A stretch of DNA of 64,000 nucleotides from Trichoderma breve (lineage: Eukaryota; Ascomycota; Sordariomycetes; Hypocreales; Hypocreaceae). The stretch spans positions 1,984,001-2,048,000 of the forward strand of contig NC_079234.1 of NCBI RefSeq assembly GCF_028502605.1. Direction: 5' to 3'. The translations under genes were made by a program, and so were the position numbers. Positions 54,627-64,000 of this stretch are shown here, piece after piece (position 1 is the stretch's first letter; every line of letters begins with the position of its first letter). Below the pieces are notes generated by a model. It was not told the origin of the DNA. It saw nothing but the letters and a program-made list of their open reading frames with translations, and did not search any database.

Positions 54627-56384
54627 CTTTGCAGTTTTACTTTGAAGTTGATAAATTGAACAAATGTGCGATGAATTGACAAACAGTAGGTGATCAGAGA
54701 AAGGAAATAGCACTTGCGATTAGGACCCGAGTCGGGAGTAAGAGCTATCAACCGATTTGCTGCTATCTCGGGTCGTTCTGATCTCAACAGACTTCATTAC
54801 TATTCAAGATGTTTCATCAACATGAAGAAATGCAGTTCCAGTTGCTTTGCTCGATAGTCGATCAATACCAGTGTATTGGTATTTTGTACACCTACGAGAA
54901 GTGAGTGAGGAGCAAAGTTGATATAACATTTTTGAAGGAAGCGTCGTAAAAAATAAGGTACATTAGTCTATCAGCCACGATTTCAGCTCCAAATGTCTGC
55001 AAGAGCCTTGATCCCGAGCGTGTAAGAATATCGTCATCAGCGTCAATCGCATTCTCAGCTTACTCCAATTGCGAGTAAACACAACCTATGTCAGGATTCT
55101 CGTTACCGCAATTGTTTGTCAACGTATCCGATTCATTAAAGACAAATGCTATAAAAATCATTTTTTCAGAATGAGACAGATATTCTACCAATGGTCTAGT
55201 CATTGTTTCGACTCGCAACAGAATCAGGATCTTCTCATCCCAATTACAATCGCCATTTAAACACCCGCAAAACTGCGCCACCACCCACTGTCGCCCGTTC
55301 GGATCATCCGGGGGGTGGCCGCGTGGATTCACAAGTTCCCCGCGAAATGAATGGCGTGGCATTTCATTTCCAGCCTTGAGATCGCCAGACGGGTTTGATG
55401 TTTTGGAGCTGGTGCTGCGTCATCCGACGACAGAACACATAACAAACTCTGTGAGATACACACTCTTGGCACTAGGGCTTCATTTGGATGCATGTAGATT
55501 GCGAATATTTTCTCTTGGCATCTGTCATTACAGTAATTGAGCCAATCTCTTCATGAGCTGCAGCTTCATTTTAGCTTTGGTAGCGGAGCGCCATATCTCA
55601 TCTGTGTCCTCTAGCGATTGGACGCGTTGAATAAACTTTGGATCGATGCGCTAGATTTTAAGGGTCTAAGATGCCGAGACCCTCATGTTTTGATACTGAT
55701 GAGAATTCCAAACACGAATTCGGATGGCGCTGAGAGAAGCTATACCGAAGAGGACGTCTTGTTAATCCATTTCAGATGCCGCAAGTGTGGTGACTATTGA
55801 CCTTTCTGCAGTAGTAGTATATACAATTGCTATCACCATAAGAAATGGAGAGGGTTTTTTATATTCATCTATTTTATATCTCACTCGTAAATGAAGCCCA
55901 ATGCTCAGAGGCTAATCCCTGGTTATAGGGAAATATTGGCGCCGTGCCATGGAAATGGAAATGCTCAAGTGTTTTTAAACAATGCAAGTAAATCTAAGTT
56001 TCCACTTGGCTGAGTTTGAGACCTACGTGAGGCAATTCGGTCAGAGAACGCATGTTCCGTGTCCATCATTCAGCTGTTCTTTCTTCATTCAATAGAGCAA
56101 TCAGGCTTAGACATTTCATAAACTACAAGTAAAATTCTCAATACTTGTAGATTGTAGACTAAACAAGAAACTACGTGTTGTTAAACATATAAGAACATGT
56201 GTAGAATTCACTACTTCTGAATGTAGTTTCTATCTCATCATTGCTCCAAAATTGGTGATAGTCGCCGTATGATGAGCACAAGTAGAGAGGACTCCAAAAT
56301 TCCAGAAAATATATATATAAAGATAGTTGCAGTATCAGCGCTTTTTATATCTACCTAAATACATCCCGGTTTTTATTCGGAGTC
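54627..56384. other. Intergenic region (1.8 kb)
   Basis: Phospholipase promoter and 3' flank of the SDR; AT-rich, no recognisable gene. Confidence 0.5.
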
Positions 56385-57224
56385 TTAAATGTAACTCAGA
56401 CCACCATCGACGCCGATAACTTGGCCAGATATGAAGCTCGCCCCTGGACTAACCGCAAACACAATAGCATTGGCAACTTCCTCTGCCTTTCCATCTCGCT
56501 TGATATACTGCTGAGCACGAAATTTTTGTGTCAACTCGTGCTCCTCTGGCGGAGCATAATCTGTTGAGATGGGTCCTGGAGCAACAACGTTGACGGTAAT
56601 GCCCTTCTCGCCAAGTTCCTCAGCCCATGCCAGGGTGAGAGTATTGAGCGCTCCCTTGGTAGCCGTGTACAATGAGGCAAACCGAGTTCCAGTTCGAGCA
56701 ACCACACTGCTGATATTGACGATGCGGCCTCCGGGAGAGGTAATATGAGGCAGGGCAGCCCGGATGAGCAGGTGAGGACCTCGAACATTGGGATGGAACA
56801 AAGCATCAAACTCTTCAACGGGAGCCTCTGATGTGCTTGCTTGGAAAGTAGCGTGACCTGCGTTGTTGATGATGATGTCAATCTTGCGGCCTGGGAACGC
56901 TGCAACAGTGGCATTGACAATGTCGTCGCCAAAAGTGATGGAGCCGGCGTTGCTTTGAACGGCAATAGCCTGAACGCCCAGCGCTTTGATCTTGGCAAGA
57001 CACTCCTCGGCAGCAGTCTTGTTTGAGTTGTAGTGAATCACAATCTAATGGCAGTCAAAATGCATATTAGCACCAACTCAAAGAATACAACTATTTGTCG
57101 TGGACATGGTGATTCATACATCGGCGCCGCTTTTAGCGAGGGCGTAGGCGGTAGCATATCCAATGCCGTTGAGCTTGGATGCTCCAGTGATAATGGCGAG
57201 CTTTCCTTTGAAGTCGGTCGACAT
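56385..57224 (-). CDS. Short-chain dehydrogenase/reductase
   Basis: Two exons, 57224-57120 and 57044-56385, are separated by a 75-nt intron and give 254 aa. The cofactor motif is TGASKLNGIG (14-23), with NNAG, catalytic Ser in NISSVV, YTATK (YxxxK) and VVAPGPISTD. The C-terminus ISGQVIGVDGGLSYI is typical for classical SDRs of the FabG/KR group. No acidic residue follows the second strand at the NAD-selecting place (IVIHYNSNK), so NADPH is favoured (family inference). It is divergent from the 58.2 kb gene. Confidence 0.92.
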
Positions 57225-58213
57225 AATGGGCTTTTATTAATGAGTCTCGAGTAAAACTGTTGAGAGCTGGATAACTTGGTGGTTGGATTCCGAGTTGAAC
57301 AATGAAGACTCTACGACGCCTTTTATGTTGCCAGTCGGTGGCCCACGTTCTCCTCTTTTCATCCATTTGTCTCTTGACTATATGAATCCTACCCCCCAGG
57401 TCATTGTTTTCTAAACACATTCTGGGCATCAACGTCAACTAACTTGAATACAGGCAACGGTGTATTCACGCCCTCTCGGCAACCCATGTTAGTCTGGACG
57501 TCTGCAACTGTTGGAAACAGGTTCACTGACTAATAGGCTATCAAACATAGGAGCGGCTTTACTTACAAATCCGAATCAACACTTCCGAGTCGTCAATCAC
57601 CGCCCACAATACTTCCTTGTCGCCTATCGTCTCTTCGATAGTCCTAGAACCATCTCCAGATAAAATGATTAGGCGATTATCTCGGGTCGGGAGCCATGGA
57701 TCGACGCTACAGACGCACAAGCAGGGGGACCAGATACCGCATTTGGCATAGCCAGGCCAAAAGTAAGACTCTTAACGATTCTGTAATGGAGCTAGAAACA
57801 CTCTGTCTCAACACCCCTCAACCCGATTGGCTGACTTGAGGCTGATTAATCGCCACTGCCTCTCTCGAGCGGCTTCTGACATATCAAGACTCGGGCATCT
57901 TTTGGTGGTCTTTGTAACTCTCTCAATTCCGATCAACCCCCTGGCTCTTTTTGATTTGAAACTCACTTCCACTCTCTTCTCTACAGCCCAGCATATATCT
58001 ATAACCCCTTTAGGCATATGGTCCTCTCCTCGCGCATGCAAAAGAGGCACTTTAAACTCTCTTTGCTCCTGAAAGGCTGAGACAGACAAGCATTCTCCCC
58101 AGTAACAGCGCAGCACCCCGGGACTTGACATCAGAATTTCAATCTCTAAAGTGACGTGGCGCTCGAAAACAGCAATCGGTCTCTCTATCGCCTCATCCAG
58201 GAACTACGTCGTA
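57225..58213. promoter_or_regulatory. Divergent promoter between the SDR and the regulator-like gene
   Basis: 989 bp; no gene supported. Confidence 0.45.
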
Positions 58214-60009
58214 ATGGATCCCAAAGAATCAGACGATTCCGGGCCTAGCTCCAACCTGCTCTTCATCAATTCAACCGAATCTGCGCGCGGTAAGCCGCGG
58301 GATTCGCAGACCAAGCGCCAGATCCGGCAGCATGTCATGCGAGACATTGGCAAGGCTCGCCGCAAGCCACCCAGGAACCCGCAGGTGAAGCTGCGTGTGC
58401 GATCTGCAGAGCCGGCGGCGGAGTCGGCTTCTTCTTCTTCTTCTCTTGCTGCTCCTACAAATACGGGAGCAGCAGACCCTGGCGAGAGCCAGCTCATCCC
58501 GCTTTCGCATTCACAGGAACAGCAGTCACAATATGGAAACAAACAGCAGCCTCTTCCTCCCCTGGCTCGTCCATTCTGGGACCAGCATCCCCTGGCCGTC
58601 ATGCAGAATTCCTGGGGCATGGACGCCTTTGCAGCATATGGTCTGGCCTTGGCAGCCTCTTGGGATTGTGTGAGAAGTAAGCAGACAGCGTAGATGCAGC
58701 TTGCAACAATCATCATCTGCCAACCAACCAATGCGCTTACTGACCAATAACCTCCCCTGCAGACCCTCGTAGACGTCGTTTCTGGTTCCCGTTTGCCTTC
58801 AAGGATCCCGGCTTCTGCCGCAAACTGCTCACAGGCCCTGAAGTCCGCGCTGCTGTTCGCTCCCAAACGATGGAAAGGAGCATCACCTTTGCCCTAGCAC
58901 GTTCCACAGAGGTCGTGGCCTGCATCGAATCAAGGCTGAGGGACCCTGATCCTAACATGGCTGTGGCCAATAATGTTCTCCGGGGCGTCATGGGGTGCAT
59001 CTGCTACAACGTATGGAAGAATCTTTCTTTTTCTCATTCACAAGTAGCTCCTAAGGCTAATCTTTTTGTTTGTCGACTGAAAATTAGTACATTGTTGGAG
59101 ACTTGGATCAAGCTCGCGTCCACTTGAATGGACTCAAACTCCTGATCAACAGGAGAGGTGGAATAGACACTCTCTCCGATGACCAAGACTTGGTCATGAT
59201 GGTCTTTTGGTATGCACCCATCAAAACCGCCAGTTTCACTAACACCAATTCAGAAATGCTGACCACAATGACTCTCCCATCATAGGATCGACACAATCGC
59301 TTCTCTCCTCTTTGAACAAAGACCCTGGTTTCCAATGCCTTCAAGACTACCACCAATCTCCACTCTCCCACGTCATGATTCCCCCGATATTCTCAGCGTC
59401 CTGTCATTCCATCTCAGCACCATGTGTCCCGACCTCAACGCCCATCAACTATGTGTCGTATCCGCGCTGCAAGATATAGCAAGCCTCGCTGGTGCCGTCC
59501 AATGGAAACTAGCTGCCCGGGGTGAAGACCTATGGAAAGAAGAAATCTTCCTCGGCACGCGGCTCAACCCCATCGCATATCGTCTCATGGACACTCCTCC
59601 ACACCCTCATCCCGATATGCCTTGCATATTTATCGAGACTCTTCGCTTAGGTGCATTGCTCTGGATCCTACAGGTCAAGAACATGGCCCAAGCTTATCCA
59701 GGCACGCCCGCCACATATGTCACCAAACTGCTGCATCTCCTGCAGAACCACAGCATTGAGAGCCTCGTCTCAGCATCAGCCTACTACATTCCGTTCCAGC
59801 TCTGGCTCTTATTGCTCTGTGCAACCATGTCAGAAATTCCCAATGAAAGAACTACTGCTCTAGAGATGGTTGCCCACAGGATGAACGAAAACGGCTGGGA
59901 GTGGGAGGAAATGATGGTGAATGTCAAGCAACTTCCGTGGATACCTGGATTCGAAGCCCATGCCCCGACTATTGCCACTCAAGTCCAGCTGTTGCGAAGC
60001 ATGATATGA
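58214..60009 (+). CDS. Fungal regulator-like protein without zinc cluster
   Basis: Four exons, 58214-58676, 58763-59010, 59088-59209 and 59286-60009, give 518 aa; all phases close. The head carries FINSTES...RQIRQHVMRDIGKARRKPPRNPQ, a basic stretch seen in a family of ascomycete nuclear proteins loosely annotated as tachykinin-family or C6-regulator-like. This is followed by an Ala/Ser/Gln-rich linker. The rest (FALARSTEVVACIES, LNGLKLLINRRGGI, WIDTIASLLFEQRPW, a C-terminal helical domain) resembles the fungal-specific regulator fold. No CxxC cluster is present. Role unknown. Confidence 0.78.
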
Positions 60010-60220
60010 TATGTATGACATTTTGTATGCTCAGCGTGTTTTACATATAGAGATTCTAATTATACTTGTCATGATAGATCAAACTAATAAACATTTTAAT
60101 CAGCCCTTTTCCCATAAACCTTGAAACACCATACAATCAACATACGACTAAAGGGCGGCCGTGTTCTAAACGCTGTATACGAAAATAAGAGAGCTTCTTC
60201 TCTGCTTCAGAACAGCAGAA

Positions 60221-62282
60221 CTAGGGAGACTTCCATGTAGCCGAGTCCAGTTCATACGTTTCTGCCACTGGCCCAGATTGCCATCCCGCCCCGTATGTAT
60301 TCGGCGTTGCGGGAGAAACAGTCTGTGCCCCCTGCTGCTGTTGTCCATGGTACGGCGAATGCGGCGGTTGATATCCTCCACCATGCACCGGCGAAACCGG
60401 AGGCTTGTATTCGCTATTCCCCTGGAGTTCTGGTCGCGGAGAGACGTACCCGGGCGGCAACTCACTGAAAGGCGTGCCGGTTCCCTGGAGCTCCTGTCTC
60501 TCTGTGCTGTGAAGTTCCGGAACAACAGCAATGTTTGGACCCATTTTCGCTGTGTTTTCCAGCTCGGGTGGTCCGGTGAGATTGGGCCCGTCTGCTGTTG
60601 GCGGTATCTGCTCTCCTCTCATCTGCTTGTTGCGTCTTCGGCGGACGAAAAATGCCACGGCGGCAATGGCAGCGATGAGAACGACGCCTCCAAGTACACA
60701 TGCTGCAATGACTGCTGTTTTGTTGATGGTTGAACCCGATGAGTTGCCTCCACTGCCGTCCGAAGATGATCCATCCTTTCCACCTTGATCGGGATTGCTT
60801 CCTCCGTTGTCGCTACCGCCGCTTCCGCCAGTGCTTCCGGCTCCTGTCTCTGCAGGGCTAGAACCTGAAGGTAATGAGCTGGCTCGATTCGTAGGATGAG
60901 GGTACGTTTCAGTGGCAGTATCGGTGACAGACACGACAATCTCCTTTTCAGCCGCGCTGCAATAGACTGCGAAGACGTCCATGGCCGAGGTAACATCCGC
61001 AGTGGCTGTATTGTCGCAGTTCCACTTGACATTGGATGTAAGGGTGCTCAAGATTCTACCGCTCATACCAGACTTGATGCAGACGCACGAAGCGAGAGCC
61101 TGGGGGCCGGTAGCACAATAGATGTCTGTTTGCTACGAAAAATGTATTGGCACTTTAATCCTTTTCAGGGGCATAGCAACTCACATCGAGGATCGCAGAG
61201 GCAACGCCGCTTTGAGCGCATGACCGCAAGGACTTGAACTGTGGCAAGGCGGTGATGTGATAAGTCACTAAACACAGCCACGGTTGTTAGTATCGCGTAC
61301 AGAGCAAATATTCGATGAGAATCGCATTGGTGTTTGACGCACTGTCTCCGGGAGGACCTGGGGGCTGAGTAAAGGTGGTCGTTCCGTTGTTCATGGCACA
61401 GTATTCGTTGTAAAAGTCTTGCGCCGCGCTGATATCGCCTCCATTAGAGCACGAGTATCTTGAACACACGGTTGAGTTAGCATGGTTCGCGCTCCAAATG
61501 ACAGCCGAACTGTGAATACTTACCGGACAGACTTGCTGATCACGTCGCTGACTTGAGAGGGGATTCCACCCTTTCCGCAAACGCAAGGCGCAAAGAGACT
61601 GGCAGCTTCGGGACATTTGGATATATTCTGTTGCCATCATTTCCACATTAGCTCTTCTTTGTTCAACGTCGTGTATGGATTGAGCTTCTCGTTCGTTTCT
61701 TGCTATAGGACATATAGGGAGATGGATTCAAGTCAATACGCACGTCTCCCATGACAGCTTCTGACAACGCCGACTGTGCGCATTGTGGAAGATAATTTAT
61801 CTGACTTAGGTCGGTGATGTAGGCCTGAACAACGTTCTTGGTCGGCGTCGAAAATGTAATGGTCAGATCTTGGTTGCAGTATTTCGCAAGAACACTCGAT
61901 GCGCTGTTTTGGTCGTCGGTCGCTGTAGTGCCGCAACTGACTCGAATGTCGCGAGATATGGACGAAGTGATGCTGGTGAATCTCTCCGTGTCGGAGCAAG
62001 CACACGATTGGAGCTCCGTTTCTGAGTCGCCGCATGCTGTGCCGTATGTCAGAGTCGCGATGTTGTATGATATGGCGTCGGAGGCACACGGGGCCTGTTT
62101 AGTGAGGATTTCATTAGCCACCGTCTCCCGTCTCGTATTTCTCACTACTTATCATCACTGGAATCGATCAAGCGTACCAGAAGAGAATAAATATCGAGAT
62201 CCGTCACATAATCAAGGTCAGCGTTAGCGAGAGCTGCAAAGAGGACGGCGGATGCGAATGAGAGCCGCATTGGTCGGCGCAT
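60221..62282 (-). CDS. Cell-surface protein: three six-cysteine modules, Gly/Ser stalk, one membrane helix
   Basis: Six exons, 62282-62178, 62094-61744, 61627-61524, 61458-61343, 61267-61185 and 61132-60221, give 556 aa with perfect phases. A signal peptide (LSFASAVLFAALANA) leads into three tandem modules, each with six Cys in the order C, C, CxC, C, YC (module ends AKYC, NEYC, AVYC). A Gly/Ser-rich stalk follows, then one transmembrane helix (VIAACVLGGVVLIAAIAAVAFFV) with RRRR on the inner side, and a Pro/Gln-rich cytoplasmic tail of about 130 residues. The architecture is that of fungal wall sensors (Wsc/CFEM-like), but the modules match neither motif exactly. It probably senses or tethers the cell wall; the ligand is unknown. 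Confidence 0.85.
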
Positions 62283-64000
62283 GACTGTGGCAGGCTGAAC
62301 CAGAAGCTGTTGGAGAAACCGACAAGAAAGATGGATGGACAGGTGAAAGCAACGGTGATATTAGTCGATCGAAAACGGTTATTCGAGAATGCGAGTTGGC
62401 TTGCAGGCTTGCAGCTCATGCACAAAAGCATAACAACAGCAACAACAGAGGAAGAGAATCCAGGTCCAAGGTTGCCAAGCCAAACGCCACGACAAAAAAC
62501 AGACGGGAACACAAATCCAGGCACAGGTTGTCAACTTGTTTTTCTTTCTCTCTTGCCTCTCTCTTTTGCCGCTCTTCACACATACTGAAACTCCCCCAAT
62601 CTGCCTCTCTCTTCAGCCCATCATGGGGAACCCCTGCTCGGCGCCATGGTAGTTCAACATTGGCGCCTTGGCAGCGCAACGGGAAAGGAGCTGTGGCTGG
62701 ACTCGGAGCATTGCCATTTGATAAGACCCTTGACAGCTGAAAATCGAGGTGCAGGCGCTACAACGCTTTTCGGGCTAAGACCACAGGATAGACGAGTGAG
62801 GCTGAAACGGAGCATTCTGTGTTGTTTGCACTGGCGATAACGGCGCCAGAGACGCTGTCCTTTTTCACTCTAGGATCATGCCTAGGTTAAATTAACAACC
62901 CCGCATCGACTCATGATGTGATTTGTCTCTGGTTGATGCAGAAGAAAGGGGAGAGGGAGAGGGAGCCCTGGAAGATGCCTTGTTGGGCGTATACTTGAGA
63001 CATGTATGTAAGACGAGAAGAAGCAGTGATCAACGAGAAAAAAGGAAAACATAAAGCCTGAGACTATGGAGCCGCGGCTCTTTGTCTCCTCCGTCGCACG
63101 CTAACAGCCTCGTTCCGCACGGCCGAGTCTGTGCTACGACTAAGACACTTTACGGGTGGAGATGCGCCGAAGAGAGAGAAATATCCCTCGGGATTCTCAC
63201 TTGAGTTGAACCAACTCCGTTACTCGCTAGAATGGACCGGCACTTGGCGATCCGGTCTGACGGCATCCTTCACAACTTGCTGCATCCCATCCAGTGTAGT
63301 TTATGCCACGACTGCACCGACACATCACGAGAACCCGGTGCATCGGGCGATTTCAACGAGTCCACCAATCAACCATCCCTGCGATTCAAGCAAATCACGC
63401 TCGTCGTCGCTGGCTCGCTTACTAGCTCAAGGCCGTGCAGTGATTCCTCGATGCACAAGGTCTGGTGAGTGAATTAAGAGCATTGGCGAAGGAAGTAATC
63501 GCGAAAGGGATGAAAAGAGACAGGAAAGGAGAATGAGAAGAAGCCAACCGTTGAAGATGAAGCAAAGTTATGGTTATCACGGGTGGAGTCTTCCATCAAC
63601 TTTAAAATTTTCTCTTCGTCTTCACTCGTCGGTTGGTTGATGCATGAAAATAAGCTGTCTTCAATTCTTATTTACTAGCCAGAAGAGGCCTGTCTCTCAT
63701 CTTATCAACCAGCTAATTTAGCGTGCTTACATAACGAACATGCCTGTGTCCAGATGAAGAGCATTCGATATTCTGTCAATCTTCTGAATCGCAACACACT
63801 CAGTCATATGAAGACCAAGGGTGATGGCATCCTTGTTGTCTCGGTAGTTGGTGATGCAGAGAAGCACACTATCCGCGCATTGAACACGAAGTTCAATTTG
63901 CCAAGCGAAAACTACCTCGCTAACAGTTCCGTTGATAGATTTACTTCTTAAACCACCCCAGCTAGATTTTTTCCTACTACTACATTTAGAGTTATAAGCA
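62283..64000. other. Intergenic region to the window end
   Basis: 1.7 kb with CT-rich tracts (gagagg repeats near 62955) and only short ORFs. The open frame 63754-63951 has no recognisable domain. Confidence 0.5.

Noticed and set aside
58204..58866. Long antisense ORF of 220 codons
   Set aside because: Shadow of the well-spliced plus-strand gene; low-complexity Glu/Ala sequence.
63754..63951. ORF of 65 codons near the right edge
   Set aside because: No recognisable domain; could be an exon of a gene beyond the window but cannot be supported.

Overview
The window is nuclear DNA of a filamentous ascomycete (Pezizomycotina; a Hypocreales-like Sordariomycete is my inference). It has many short GT-AG introns of about 50-90 nt with CTAAC-type branch sites, Zn2Cys6 regulators, fungal MFS families, a P450, a GPI-type phospholipase B and RIP-like C-to-T damage. 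No rRNA, tRNA or CRISPR array was seen. Most gene models were built by joining exons by hand; reading-frame phase closes in nearly all of them.

Layout. 1-3.4 kb: a Zn2Cys6 factor running off the left edge, divergent from a sugar transporter. 4.2-6.5 kb: a DUF7730-like protein and an alpha/beta hydrolase, then a 2.2 kb gene-poor stretch with an inverted-repeat (MITE-like) element and a three-unit minisatellite. 8.7-20.1 kb: a probable metabolite gene cluster. It holds a glutathionyl-hydroquinone reductase-type GST, a four-exon adenylation-thiolation-reductase enzyme fused to a gluconokinase-type P-loop kinase, a Dal5-like MFS transporter, a Zn2Cys6 regulator and an aldo-keto reductase with an in-frame TGA. 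Near-identical CGG-N8-CCG palindromes lie in the bidirectional reductase/MFS promoter (two) and upstream of the aldo-keto reductase (one), which suggests shared control by the cluster's own regulator. 20.7-22.1 kb: a CAMK-like kinase whose DFG motif reads GFG.

23.2-34.0 kb is the most unusual part. A Snf2-type helicase relic with two in-frame TAG codons, a tentative small gene and a GIY-YIG-domain protein all sit among at least 18 arms of one 20-nt palindromic sequence (consensus TTCCAYTCGGATCCRRGTGG), often paired as perfect or near-perfect hairpins with a 7-8 nt loop. Copies occur in all four resolved helicase introns, in leader/promoter regions, just after the GIY-YIG stop codon and in a putative intron of the small gene; none was seen elsewhere in the window. 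The block is bordered by AT-rich DNA on the left and a truncated Zn2Cys6 gene on the right, so it looks like a decayed mobile or self-organised locus.

36.0-38.7 kb: a CCCH-zinc-finger plus RBR E3 ligase. 41.6-45.2 kb: a multi-pass membrane protein and a P450. 47.2-51.2 kb: an F-box-family-like hypothetical, a regulator with no zinc cluster, a SAM methyltransferase and a small secreted double-psi-barrel-like protein. 52.5-54.6 kb: phospholipase B. 56.4-62.3 kb: an SDR, a regulator-like protein and a cell-surface protein with three six-cysteine modules before one membrane helix. The last 1.7 kb holds no gene I can support.
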